Shown here piece after piece: positions 8,708-17,844 of a stretch of 64,000 nucleotides of DNA (its first letter is position 1; each line of letters starts with the position of its first letter). The translations under genes and the position numbers were made by a program. The notes beneath the pieces are model-generated. The model was not told the origin of the DNA. It saw only the letters and a program-made list of their open reading frames with translations, and made no database searches. This DNA comes from Gracilibacillus timonensis (lineage in GTDB: Bacteria; Bacillota; Bacilli; Bacillales; Amphibacillaceae), in assembly GCF_900086715.1 (NCBI RefSeq), contig NZ_FLKH01000010.1, forward strand, positions 248,001 through 312,000, given 5' to 3'.

Positions 8708-9529
8708 CTAACCTTTAATCGCTCCTCCTGTAAGACCAGAGATAATCCCCTTACGGAAAATGATTGTCAGGATAACGATTGGCAACATCGCAATGATGGA
8801 GCCTGCAAAAATCGTGCCATATGGAATCGAGTATGGACCACTAAACAATGCGATCCCTACAGATACCGTCCTCATCGATGGATCCGAATTGATAATCAGC
8901 GCCAAGAAAAACTCAATCCATGTCGCAATGTACGTAAAGATTGCGGCTGTAAAAAGACCTGGCTTGACTAACGGTAAATAGATTTTGTAAAAGGTATAAA
9001 ACGTACTTGCCCCATCTACCCGAGCACTTTCTAGCAACTCGGTCGGGATTTGTGCAAAGTAATTCCGTAACAACCAAACGGCAAATGGCAGGTTAAAGGC
9101 AATATACGGGATCACCAGACCGGTGTACGTATTTAACAGCCCCATATTATTCAACATAATATAAATCGCTGGTGCAACCGTAACCGGTGGAAACATGGAT
9201 AGAATAAGCAAGCCCACCATCATTGGGTATTTATTCGGCAATGGCAGTTTGGCAATTGCAAAGGCAGCCATACTAGAAAAGATCAAGACAATAATCGTTG
9301 CCGAAATAGATACAACCATACTGTTAAACATATTGGTTAAGAAGCCATGATCCACTATCGCCTCCCGATAATGTTCTAATGTCCACGTTTCCGGCAAAAA
9401 TCCTGGTGGATAATCTCCTAATTCAGAGCCTGGCTTAAAGGAGGTAATCACGATCCAATAGAACGGCGAAATAATGAGAATAAGAAACGCTATTAAAACT
9501 AGGTAACGACCTACTTTTGATAAACGCAT
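8708..9529 (-). CDS. Carbohydrate ABC transporter permease, MalG type
   Basis: This 273-residue protein has six predicted membrane spans. The EAA loop that contacts the ATPase is near residues 175-200 (ELLESARVDGASTFYTFYKI). The N-terminus (LIISPFYWIVITSFKPGSEL) is typical of the MalG/CUT1 class. It starts 3 bases after the MalF-type gene ends and is followed 36 bases on by the GH172 gene. No ATPase gene is present in the operon; CUT1 systems in Bacillaceae commonly share MsmX, which would have to be supplied from elsewhere. Confidence 0.95.
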   Translation of the reverse strand: MRLSKVGRYLVLIAFLILIISPFYWIVITSFKPGSELGDYPPGFLPETWTLEHYREAIVDHGFLTNMFNSMVVSISATIIVLIFSSMAAFAIAKLPLPNKYPMMVGLLILSMFPPVTVAPAIYIMLNNMGLLNTYTGLVIPYIAFNLPFAVWLLRNYFAQIPTELLESARVDGASTFYTFYKIYLPLVKPGLFTAAIFTYIATWIEFFLALIINSDPSMRTVSVGIALFSGPYSIPYGTIFAGSIIAMLPIVILTIIFRKGIISGLTGGAIKG

Positions 9530-9532
9530 AAG

Positions 9533-10459
9533 TTATGACTCTCCTTTCACAACGGATCGAATCAGCGGATAAAAGGTGATCGAAAGCATGATAATGAAAA
9601 ACACTACACTCACAGAAATCGCTGAACCTAATCCAAAATTCAAATTCTGAAATAGAGACTTTTGGGCCAGCATCGCGACAGGCTGTGTTGCATTACCTGG
9701 TCCCCCGCCCGTTAATACAAACGGCAAATCAAATACCCCAAACGCCTGTAATAAACGGAAAATGACCGATACTGCAATACTTCCTTTGATCGCTGGTAAG
9801 GTAATCTTCCAAAATGTCTGCCAACGATTGGCACCATCCATTGCCGCTGCTTCATACTGATCTTTCGGCACCATCTGTAAACCAGCTAATAAAATAATCA
9901 CAACAAAAGGCGTCGTTTTCCAAATTTCAGCGGCCATCATACTGATAACAGCCGTATCTGGAGTTGCCAGCCATGCGACTGGTGAATCGATTACATGCAC
10001 GGCTTCCAGGAGATAATTTAATACCCCATACACCGCATTATAGATATAAGCCCACATCTGTCCTGAAACCACGGTGATCAATGCCCATGGAATCAACATG
10101 ATTACTAGTGATACATTCAATAATCGTTTTACTTTGTTGATCGCTAAGGCAATCAATAAACCAAGCACAATCTCCACTGCTACCGTTACAAAGGCAAAAT
10201 AAAAGGTGAACCATAAACTATCCCAATAAACCGAATTGGTAAAAATATTGATGTAATGTTGTAACCCAACAAAATCAAACGTATAACCATCACTCGAAAT
10301 TCCCACATCGCTTAAACTCATCCGCAATGTGTAGAAAATCGGATAGAACATAATAACAGCAAGTGCCAGAACGGTTGGCAGTACCATTAAATACCCCGGG
10401 CGATTCAGTCTCCAAGACTCTCGCAAAGAACGGTTAGACCCATTTGTTCGTTTTGACAT
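9533..10459 (-). CDS. Carbohydrate ABC transporter permease, MalF type
   Basis: The 308-residue protein has a cytoplasmic N-terminal tail, then six membrane spans beginning with YLMVLPTVLALAVIMFYPIFYTLRMSL. The EAA loop is near residue 215 (QYEAAAMDGANRWQTFWKITLP). It pairs with the MalG-type subunit encoded immediately downstream to form the membrane channel of a CUT1 sugar importer. The start follows the binding-protein gene by about 50 bp. Confidence 0.95.
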   Translation of the reverse strand: MSKRTNGSNRSLRESWRLNRPGYLMVLPTVLALAVIMFYPIFYTLRMSLSDVGISSDGYTFDFVGLQHYINIFTNSVYWDSLWFTFYFAFVTVAVEIVLGLLIALAINKVKRLLNVSLVIMLIPWALITVVSGQMWAYIYNAVYGVLNYLLEAVHVIDSPVAWLATPDTAVISMMAAEIWKTTPFVVIILLAGLQMVPKDQYEAAAMDGANRWQTFWKITLPAIKGSIAVSVIFRLLQAFGVFDLPFVLTGGGPGNATQPVAMLAQKSLFQNLNFGLGSAISVSVVFFIIMLSITFYPLIRSVVKGES

Positions 10460-10511
10460 ACCTGCACCTCACTCCTCTATTTCTTACTGTTTTTTTATAG
10501 TGCTGGACCTC

Positions 10512-11810
10512 TTATAGTCCGGAATCGTTAGCCGACTTCATCTGATCTTCCATTGTATCTAAGATATCCTGTACGTCATTATTTTCCACGATCATTTCGT
10601 TAACGTTCATGTAAATCCCTTCAGATAAGGCATTGTAATTAGGTGTCTTTGGCCTTGGTGTAGTAATAGCCTCCTGATAGATTTCTAATATTTCGTACTC
10701 GTCAATCAGTTCTGGATCTTCCGTGACCGCCGTATTTGTTGGGATCATATCGTGTCCTTCTAACATGATCCGCTGAGCTTCCTCACCGGTTAGATAATCC
10801 ATAAAAGCCAAGGATGCCTCTAAATTCTGTGTGTTTGGATTGATAAAGACGTTCCAACCGGATTGCGTCGTATGTCGCTCTCCTCCCTCAAAGGCAGGCA
10901 AGGCAGAAATTCCGATATTCTCACTCATTGCCGACATTTCCGGATCTTTCAACTGACCATAATAGCTCATCCAATTTCGCAAAAAGGCAGCAGAGCCTGA
11001 ACTAAAGGTCGTAGTTGCCTCATCTTCATGGAAGGTAGCTACTGCACTTGGTGTTGCCCCGCCATTCACCAATTCTTGCATAAATGATAAGGCTTTTTCC
11101 GTTTCTCGGGTGTTGATATTCACTTCTTCGTTCTCGTCTAATACCTCACCATTAGCGGCATGTAAATATTCTAGAAAATTGGTAGTAAGCCCTTCATACG
11201 AGGCGCCTTGCCAAACAAAACCATAGTCTACTAACCCTTTTTCTTTCAGTTCAATCGACATGTCCTGCAACTCTTCCCATGTGCTAGGCACCTCAAGGCC
11301 TTCCTCTTCTAAGATGTCCTTGCGATAATAAAGCACACCAATGTTATCGTAGAATGGTGCACCGTAAATTCCACCTTCGTAGGTAACAGAGTCGACTAAG
11401 GTATCCGGAAAACGATCCCAAAATTCATCCGGCATGATCTCTGACAAATCTAAAGCAATATTGGCATTGCCGAATTGTGCCGGCCAATTGGAATCGCCAC
11501 TGTAGATATCCGGTTTTTCGCTTTGTCCGCCAATCGTTGTCGTGTAATAAGTTTGCGACTGATTCGTGGTAGAAGGAGCCTCTTGTAATTCTACTTCTAC
11601 ATTCGGATACTTCTCTTCAAACCCTTCTATTAATTCCTGTCGCAAACCAAGACCAGATAAGCTCCCGCTTGACCAGACGATTTTACCTTCTGGATTCGAA
11701 TAATCTACTGGCTCACTAATATCTTGGTTAGATGCACCATTGTCATCCTGACTACACCCCAGTATCAATAGAAAAAGAAACAAACTCGCCATCCAGATAA
11801 TCTTCTTCAT
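10512..11810 (-). CDS. Carbohydrate ABC transporter substrate-binding lipoprotein
   Basis: This 432-residue CUT1 solute-binding protein is the first gene of the transport operon. It has a signal peptide ending in a lipobox with Cys 19 (LLILGCS), an acidic linker, then the two-lobe binding fold (IVWSSGSLSGLGLRQELIEGFEEKYPNVEVE at the start of lobe 1; PDIYSGDSNWPAQFG; AAFLRNWMSYYGQL). The ATG has a strong AAAGGAGTGGG site. Expression is probably under the LacI regulator, because a matching operator lies about 130 bp upstream. Ligand is unknown but should be the oligosaccharide handled by the GH172 enzyme. Confidence 0.95.
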   Translation of the reverse strand: MKKIIWMASLFLFLLILGCSQDDNGASNQDISEPVDYSNPEGKIVWSSGSLSGLGLRQELIEGFEEKYPNVEVELQEAPSTTNQSQTYYTTTIGGQSEKPDIYSGDSNWPAQFGNANIALDLSEIMPDEFWDRFPDTLVDSVTYEGGIYGAPFYDNIGVLYYRKDILEEEGLEVPSTWEELQDMSIELKEKGLVDYGFVWQGASYEGLTTNFLEYLHAANGEVLDENEEVNINTRETEKALSFMQELVNGGATPSAVATFHEDEATTTFSSGSAAFLRNWMSYYGQLKDPEMSAMSENIGISALPAFEGGERHTTQSGWNVFINPNTQNLEASLAFMDYLTGEEAQRIMLEGHDMIPTNTAVTEDPELIDEYEILEIYQEAITTPRPKTPNYNALSEGIYMNVNEMIVENNDVQDILDTMEDQMKSANDSGL

Positions 11811-11935
11811 TGTCTCCCACTCCTTTACTTTGGCAAATGCTTAACTGTCGTTTTCTCCTTTTCGTGTGTAGCTTTCACCACTCAACTCTATTGTTCGTGA
11901 TATATAACGACTTTATACATTCCCTCCTGACAAAA

Positions 11936-11949
11936 GGTAAACGTTTAAC
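11936..11949 (-). promoter_or_regulatory. LacI-family operator upstream of the sugar transport operon
   Basis: The palindrome TAAACGTTTA (11938-11947), in the context GTTAAACGTTTACC on the minus strand, matches the operator in front of the lacI gene. On the minus strand TTTACC overlaps this site and is followed 18 bp later by TATAAA, which could be the promoter, so a bound repressor would cover the -35. The sequence also resembles a CcpA cre site, so catabolite control is possible as well. Confidence 0.65.
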
Positions 11950-12013
11950 TTTTAAGTGTAGAAAAACAAGGGGCTTGATGCTCCCTTTGCTTTTCTCAAC
12001 TGTCTCTTATCCA

Positions 12014-13012
12014 CTATTCTCGACAGCCACATGTTTCGGCAATGATAAACTGGTTGTTTAAATCCTCACTAAGTGTCACTTTGTTGTTTTTTACATCAAT
12101 CAATTTTTGCATAGCATGTTTTCCCATGTCTTCAACAGGTTGTTCTACAATCGAAATGGCAGGATGAAGAAATTCCATCCAAGGCTCAACATCAAATCCG
12201 ATAATTGCCAGTTCGTCTGGGATTTTCATCTGTCTTATTTTTAATTCTCGATAGGCTCCTAACAATAATTTATTGTTAGCTATATAAACCGCTTCCAGCT
12301 TGGGATGCTCTTCTAGCAACTGTTTCATGGCTTGTTGTCCGCTTTGAATACTTCCATCTGCTTGAGCCATCAAGTAACCTTTCACTGATAAACCTGCATG
12401 ATTCATAGCCTTGATATAACCTTGTTTCCGCTCTTCCATCGAGGAGACCTTCGTATCTGCATAAATCAGACCTATCTCACGGTAGGCATGTTGGTGAATC
12501 AGATGTTCCACTACGGTTTGAGAAACTTGCAGGTTATTCGTAGCAACTACATAATCTTCTAAACCTGATATTTTTCGGTCGATGAAGACCATTGCGGTAT
12601 GCTTCATGTATCTGCCTAGCTTTTCCTTTGTCCAGCCTTTTGTAGGTGCCATAATGATGCCTTCTACCCTTTTTTGCATCAAGGAATCAAGGAAAGATTG
12701 CTGTGCCTGTAAATCTTCATCGGTACTACCTACAATAATCTTCCAACCTAATGCCTCCGCCTGTTCTTGAATGCCTCGGAGAATATTAGTGAAAAATTGG
12801 TTATAGCCAATGGTCAAAACGCCGATCAGACGACTGGATCCTGCCTTTAGCTGGCGGGCTGATTCATGCGGTATATATCCTAACTCTTCCACCGAGCGCA
12901 ATACTCGTTCTTTCGTTTCTTTCTTGACGGGCTTGGTGCCATGTATCACATGAGACACAGTGGCCGTAGACAGCCCGCAATGTTTACTTACTTCTTTCAA
13001 CGTCACGTTCAA
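12014..13012 (-). CDS. LacI family transcriptional regulator of the sugar operon
   Basis: The 332-residue protein starts at a TTG (13012) behind GGAGGTGA. The N-terminal LacI helix-turn-helix is at about 3-50 (TLKEVSKHCGLSTATVSHVIHGTKPVKKET), with the hinge ESARQLKAGSS and a periplasmic-binding-protein-like effector domain (IGVLTIGYNQFFTNILRGIQEQA; FIDRKISG; AIIGFDVEPWMEFLHPAISIVEQP). It is upstream of and co-oriented with the transport operon but has its own promoter. Twin palindromes TTAAACGTTTAA-like at its own promoter and the transporter promoter suggest autoregulation plus operon control. The inducer is probably the imported sugar or a breakdown product. Confidence 0.93.
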   Translation of the reverse strand: MNVTLKEVSKHCGLSTATVSHVIHGTKPVKKETKERVLRSVEELGYIPHESARQLKAGSSRLIGVLTIGYNQFFTNILRGIQEQAEALGWKIIVGSTDEDLQAQQSFLDSLMQKRVEGIIMAPTKGWTKEKLGRYMKHTAMVFIDRKISGLEDYVVATNNLQVSQTVVEHLIHQHAYREIGLIYADTKVSSMEERKQGYIKAMNHAGLSVKGYLMAQADGSIQSGQQAMKQLLEEHPKLEAVYIANNKLLLGAYRELKIRQMKIPDELAIIGFDVEPWMEFLHPAISIVEQPVEDMGKHAMQKLIDVKNNKVTLSEDLNNQFIIAETCGCRE

Positions 13013-13045
13013 ACAAGCCTCACCTCCATGTACACAACTTAAAAA

Positions 13046-13090
13046 TTAAACGTTTAACTGTAGTGTAATCACTTTCATGAAATTTGTCAA
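13046..13090 (-). promoter_or_regulatory. Promoter and operator of the lacI-type gene
   Basis: On the minus strand TTGACA (13085-13090), a 17-bp spacer and TACACT (13062-13067) form a good sigma-A promoter. A perfect 12-bp palindrome TTAAACGTTTAA (13046-13057) lies directly downstream around the expected transcription start, where a LacI repressor would block it. It shares the core AAACGTTTA with the site at 11938-11947. Confidence 0.75.
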
Positions 13091-13193
13091 ATAATGATTT
13101 AAATTTTTTATGTAACAACCATGGATAAATGCCGTTATCCTGTCAACTAGAGACCGATAAATCTTTACCGACCACTCAAAGAAGTCACCGAAC

Positions 13194-13755
13194 TGCCGAT
13201 AAGATAGATTATGTTAAGTATCTAGTTCCATTATTCCATGTAGTAAAGTTGATTGTTTGTCAGTGCTAGACAGCGCTCCGGAAATAGGTTCCGCTGGGTA
13301 GTAGCACTACAATCGAATGGCTGCGAAGATGAAGTGTTCCAGACACTATATTTCTGCCAATAAGTAAACTGCATACCTTTTCTGAGAACGGTTCGATCAT
13401 ACATTATGACTTTTATAAAATGAAGGAGCCATTTTGTAGCATGATCCATTACACAGCTGAAGAATCAGTTGACGATTTTTTCCTTTTGCTACAACAGTGT
13501 CTAGGTACCTAGAACGCTTCATCCTTGCAGTAACAACCATTGTTGTATGTTTATCTAGCGGAGGGAATAGGTGTAGACTCCTATGGGACCAGGACGAGCT
13601 GAAGATCCACTAAAAAGTGCTCTTCTTTTTAGTTAGCTGAAGCCGGCCCCATGGAAAGCGGAACCTATTCCCGGAGCGCTTGCTTTGCACAGATAAAACG
13701 ATCAAACTCACCACTAAGGAAAGTGGACTACTTAACATAATCTATCTTATCGGTA
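13194..13755. mobile_element. Copy 1 of a non-autonomous element with terminal inverted repeats
   Basis: The 27-bp ends (13194-13220 and 13729-13755; core CCGATAAGATAGATTATGT) are inverted with one mismatch. The 562-bp interior has no credible coding capacity. Related elements are at 21314-21979 and 32108-32533. A 31-bp block left of the end (from 13163, CTTTACCGACCACT...) is also shared with copy 3, so the true unit or its insertion site may extend outward. The remaining sequence between the lacI promoter and the RND terminator shows nothing else. Confidence 0.8.
13557..13680. repeat. Palindromic repeat nested in element copy 1
   Basis: The ends AGCGGAGGGAATAGG and CCTATTCCCGGAGCGCT are near-complementary, and the interior contains the segment GAGCTGAAGATCCACTAAAA, a hairpin TTTTTAGT, and TAGCTGAAGCCGG. 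The same block occurs at 21732-21904 with a different, longer insert. It belongs to a class of hairpin repeats I associate with Bacillaceae intergenic DNA. Confidence 0.7.
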
Positions 13756-13850
13756 CCACCATTCGTTCAAGATCAAAATCTGTCCACATCCTATCATACT
13801 CAGAATTCTGTACTTTCTTATCTTTTAAAAAAACTTTCTTAACTTAAAAC

Positions 13851-13882
13851 AAAACCCGCAGCATGCATGCGCCACGGGTTTT
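13851..13882 (-). terminator. Terminator of the RND efflux operon
   Basis: The 8-bp arms AAAACCCG/CGGGTTTT (13851-13858 and 13875-13882) flank a palindromic GCATGCATGC loop region. On the minus strand a TTTT-G-TTTT tract follows. It lies 10 bp after the RND stop codon. Confidence 0.9.
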
Positions 13883-13891
13883 ATTCATCAA

Positions 13892-16800
13892 TCAGCCTTC
13901 ATTATCTACTGTTTTTTTTCTTCTTTTCGTAAACCAGCCTTTCACTCGTTCTGATAAATTATCGAAGTAAGTGTATACGACTGGAATCAATACAAGGGTA
14001 AAGATACTCGATGTAGCTAAACCAAAAATAACGGTAATAGCCATTGGCTGTTGCATCTCTGCCCCTTCTCCATAACCAAGTCCTAATGGAATCATAGCGA
14101 GAATCGTGGTTAATGTTGTCATCAGAATCGGACGCAGCCTTGATTTGCCTGCTTCAACAATGGCTTCATGACGATCCACCCCTCGATCACGGAGGATATT
14201 GATATAGTCAACCAGGATAATCCCATTATTGACGACAATGCCGGCGAGCATAATCACCCCAATCAATGCCGTTACGGACAATGGTTGACCAGTGATAAAT
14301 AAGCCGCCAAGTACACCTACAATAGCTGATGGCATCGAGAACATGATAATAAATGGATGCAAGAAGTTCTCAAATTGCACAGCCATAACGGCATATACTA
14401 AGAAAATCGACAGCAGCAAGGCCAAGCCTAAATCGACAAAGGCATCCACCATATCCTCAGCCTGACCACCAATGGAGTAATCATAATCATCTGGCCAGTT
14501 CAAGGAGCTTAAGGCGTTATCTACTTCCTGCGAAACGGTACCTAAATCACTACCCGAAATGCCGGAAGAGATATTTACCTGACGCTGTTGATTTTGTCTA
14601 GTGATAGTCGCTGCACTCTGCACCTGTTCAAAATCGGCGATCGTTGTTAACGGCACTTGAGTACCTTGCTGATTTTGAATTGTAATATTCTCCAGGTCAT
14701 TAATGGTTGTACGTTCGTCTTCTGGGTACATCAGTCGTACATTCATTTCCTCACCATCTTCACGATACTGCATGACCGTTTGACCAGTGAATGATAATTG
14801 TACTTGGCTCATCACTTCCTGATAAGTCAATCCATATTGAGCAGCCATATCTCGATCTACCTGCACTTCCATTTCTGATTGCGTATCAGACAAGGACGAG
14901 GTTGGATTGTGTACCCCTTCCACATCCTCTAAAATATGCAGGGCTTGGTCCGACAATTCTTGCAATACTTCTGTTTCAGGTCCAGAGATTTGAATCTGAA
15001 TCGGATCTCCTAATCCGGCAGCACCAGAGCTAACATCGTCGACGGAAATCTCAGCGCCAGCAATGGCAGCTAGTTCCTCATCTAATTCCGCCACTACATC
15101 GCTCGTTGTTTGCTCTCGCTCTTCCGGTGGCACAAGTTGGATCTGATAGGTCGCAGCGCCACCACCTCCCATCAGAGCTTCTTCAGGATTTCCACTGCCA
15201 ACTGTTACATAGCTGACATCAATGACATCATCATATCCTGATAGCTTTTCATTCACTTCTTCGGTAATATCCAAGCGTTTTTCCTCATTGGTTCCCGTTG
15301 GTGTTTCTACGGTAATCGATAACTGCCCCTGATCCCCTTCTGGGATAAATGCAGCACCCATCAATGGTGTCAAGGAAATACTTCCGATAATCGCCACAAG
15401 CGTGAGAGCTATTGTTGTCTTACGGAATTTCAACGCTTTTTCCAGTACTCGCTGGTAGAAGTTAATCACTTTTTGCAAGAAGCGATTGAACCAATAACGG
15501 CGATTTTTTTCGTCCGTAATCCTCGTAAGCAGCTTGGAAGATAACATCGGCACCAAGGTTACCGCAACAACTAACGAGGCAATCAGCGAGAAGGCTACCG
15601 TTAAGGCTAACGGTGTAAATAATTCAGAAGCAATCCCATCGACAAACACAATTGGTAAAAAGACGACCAATGTTGTTGTGGTGGAAGCAATCACGGCAGG
15701 TGCTAATTCCGAGGCCCCTTTCACCGCTGCTTCTTTCAATTTATAACCCTGCTGTCGGTAACTCACTATATTTTCCAAAATAACAATCGAACTGTCGACC
15801 ATCATCCCAATTCCGAGGGCCAGACCGCCCATCGTTAAGACATTCAGCGTTTCTCCTGTGAAGTAAAGCAGCACAAAGGTGGAGACAATCGCAATAGGGA
15901 TCGACAATCCAATAACAAAGGTAGCTCGAATACTCTTAAAGAATAAGAGCAATACCAATAAAGCAAAAATTCCACCGAAAATCATATTTTGAATCACCGA
16001 GTCGACCGACTGTTTAATAAACTCAGAGGTATCGACAACTACTTGTAACTCCACACCCTCTGGCAATTCCTCATTCAAATTATCGATTGAACCCAGAATG
16101 TTGTCAGATACATCAACGGTATTGCCATCAGATTGCTTCAAAATGTTTAGTACGACCGATGTCTCATTATTAACCAAGGTCGTTCCATTCTGTTGCAAGG
16201 TATCATTCACATTGGCAATATCAGAGATTTTCACCTGACCGCCTTGTGGGGATTGAATAATCGTATTCGCAATATCATCAACAGAGGTAAACGTGCCATC
16301 GACACGCAATTGTAAATCCTGATCCCCTTTTTGAATGGTGCCGGCAGAGCCTGACTGATTAGCACCTTGCAGACCTTGTTGCACCATTTGCGTCGTTATG
16401 CCATATTGATCTAAAGCAGCACGGTCTAATTCTAGATCAATCACTCGTTCTTCTCCACCTTCAATACCAACAGAAGCAACGCCGCCTTGTCGTTCAAAAT
16501 AAGGCTGTACTGTATTTTCTGCTACGGATTGAAGGGTAGTTGTGTCCGCACCGGTTAAACCGACCCACATAATCGGCATTTGATTTGGGTTAAAACGGAG
16601 AACACTAGGGTCATCTGCCCCTTCTGGCAGCATACCCTTCACCTGGTCGACGCTTTCCCTAACATCGAGCAAGGCATTATCAAGGTTGGTTCCATTCTCA
16701 AACATCAAAATAACCAAGGATGAGCCTGATTGTGACTGAGATTGAATCGTATTTACCCCTTCAATGGAACTCAGACTTCCTTCTAACGGTTCTGACACCA

Positions 16801-16984
16801 ATTGTTCTACCTCTTGTGGTGCTGCGTCCTGATAATTGGTGGCAACAACAGCAATCGGTAAATCGATCTCTGGAAACAAGTCAATGGCTACATTTCGAAC
16901 CGATATCACACCCATGGCAATGATAGCGAGGACAATCATGATAACGCCAACTGGCCGTTTTACGGATGTTTTAATAAGCTTCAT
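13892..16984 (-). CDS. RND family efflux transporter (SwrC/AcrB-like)
   Basis: This protein of about 1,030 residues is a full-length resistance-nodulation-division pump: one N-terminal helix (VGVIMIVLAIIAMGVISV), a large extracytoplasmic domain (GANQSGSAGTIQ; TIQSQSQSGSS), helices 2-6 with GGLALGIGMMVDSSIVILENI near residue 390, a second large domain, and the C-terminal helix set (GVIMLAGIVVNNGIILVDY). The start is taken as ATG 16984, 6 bp after AGGAGGA; an upstream TTG would abut the ribosome site. In B. subtilis the homologue SwrC exports surfactin and fatty acids. The lipoprotein adaptor and TetR genes precede it in one operon. Confidence 0.93.
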   Translation of the reverse strand: MKLIKTSVKRPVGVIMIVLAIIAMGVISVRNVAIDLFPEIDLPIAVVATNYQDAAPQEVEQLVSEPLEGSLSSIEGVNTIQSQSQSGSSLVILMFENGTNLDNALLDVRESVDQVKGMLPEGADDPSVLRFNPNQMPIMWVGLTGADTTTLQSVAENTVQPYFERQGGVASVGIEGGEERVIDLELDRAALDQYGITTQMVQQGLQGANQSGSAGTIQKGDQDLQLRVDGTFTSVDDIANTIIQSPQGGQVKISDIANVNDTLQQNGTTLVNNETSVVLNILKQSDGNTVDVSDNILGSIDNLNEELPEGVELQVVVDTSEFIKQSVDSVIQNMIFGGIFALLVLLLFFKSIRATFVIGLSIPIAIVSTFVLLYFTGETLNVLTMGGLALGIGMMVDSSIVILENIVSYRQQGYKLKEAAVKGASELAPAVIASTTTTLVVFLPIVFVDGIASELFTPLALTVAFSLIASLVVAVTLVPMLSSKLLTRITDEKNRRYWFNRFLQKVINFYQRVLEKALKFRKTTIALTLVAIIGSISLTPLMGAAFIPEGDQGQLSITVETPTGTNEEKRLDITEEVNEKLSGYDDVIDVSYVTVGSGNPEEALMGGGGAATYQIQLVPPEEREQTTSDVVAELDEELAAIAGAEISVDDVSSGAAGLGDPIQIQISGPETEVLQELSDQALHILEDVEGVHNPTSSLSDTQSEMEVQVDRDMAAQYGLTYQEVMSQVQLSFTGQTVMQYREDGEEMNVRLMYPEDERTTINDLENITIQNQQGTQVPLTTIADFEQVQSAATITRQNQQRQVNISSGISGSDLGTVSQEVDNALSSLNWPDDYDYSIGGQAEDMVDAFVDLGLALLLSIFLVYAVMAVQFENFLHPFIIMFSMPSAIVGVLGGLFITGQPLSVTALIGVIMLAGIVVNNGIILVDYINILRDRGVDRHEAIVEAGKSRLRPILMTTLTTILAMIPLGLGYGEGAEMQQPMAITVIFGLATSSIFTLVLIPVVYTYFDNLSERVKGWFTKRRKKTVDNEG

Positions 16985-16986
16985 GA

Positions 16987-17844
16987 TCAATCCTCCTCTA
17001 CAATACTAATTTGGTTACCATCTGCAAGGGTTAATTGACCACTTACAATAATTTGATCTCCTTCGCTTAGATCCGCCTCAATCGCTGTTTGATTGGAGTG
17101 CGTTTCTTGTACGGTTACATCCACTTGCTTCGCCGTATCATTATCCACTATATAAACAAATGTTTCGTCATCTTCTTCTACTAAGGCAGCGGTCGGAATA
17201 ATTAAACTATCTTGTAGGATATTTTCTTCCACAACCACTTTGGTTACTGTACCTGCTCGATGATTCGTATCTGTATTATCAAACGTTAGATCAACAGTGA
17301 ATAACCCGGATTCACCTGCCGTATTGCCAATCGAAGTGACTTCCGCCACACCTTCTTCATCATCAGCGTTGGTGAGGGATACGTTGACTTCCTGCCCTGT
17401 TTCAAACAAATCCAATTGATTATCTGGCATCTCCAATTGAATCGTCAACTGATCTAAATCAATTACCGTTGCAAAAGGATCTTGATCGGAAATAACCGAT
17501 CCTTCTTGCGCCTCTAACTGAGATACTGTACCATCAGCCGGGGCCTCCAACGTAACATTACCTTGCTGTGTAGTGATGGTAGCAAGGTCATCCCCTTCTT
17601 CTACTTCATCTCCATTTTCAACGTTTAATTCATCCACTTCACCAGCTCCTGGAGGCATCACAGGAATGGTCTGATCCGGCATCGCCCGACCATAAAAAAC
17701 GCGATCGGCCATCAAATCTCCTTGTGTCACCTCATCTGTTTCAACTGGTACTACTACTTCTGTTTCTTCTTGCTCTTCTGGCTCTTGTGAACAAGCCACT
17801 AGCGCTATTGTGATCATAACGAACACAGCTAATAATCGTTTCAT
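16987..17844 (-). CDS. RND efflux adaptor lipoprotein (membrane fusion protein)
   Basis: The 285-residue protein has a lipoprotein signal with Cys 18 (ALVACS), then a lipoyl-like barrel-sandwich half (GEVDELNVENGDEVEEGDDLATI and LEAPADGTVSQLEAQEGSVI), a beta-barrel domain (VNVSLTNADDEEGVAEVTSIG) and a C-terminal membrane-proximal domain (EGDQIIVSGQLTLADGNQISIV). The alpha-helical hairpin of Gram-negative adaptors is missing, as expected where there is no outer membrane. It overlaps the TetR gene by ATGA and is 2 bp from the pump gene. It probably stabilises or gates the pump outside the membrane. Strongly acidic composition. Confidence 0.92.
   Translation of the reverse strand: MKRLLAVFVMITIALVACSQEPEEQEETEVVVPVETDEVTQGDLMADRVFYGRAMPDQTIPVMPPGAGEVDELNVENGDEVEEGDDLATITTQQGNVTLEAPADGTVSQLEAQEGSVISDQDPFATVIDLDQLTIQLEMPDNQLDLFETGQEVNVSLTNADDEEGVAEVTSIGNTAGESGLFTVDLTFDNTDTNHRAGTVTKVVVEENILQDSLIIPTAALVEEDDETFVYIVDNDTAKQVDVTVQETHSNQTAIEADLSEGDQIIVSGQLTLADGNQISIVEED

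Noticed and set aside
13231-13449. 72-codon frame in element copy 1
   Set aside because: It is not a transposase, and the related sequence in copy 3 does not preserve the frame.
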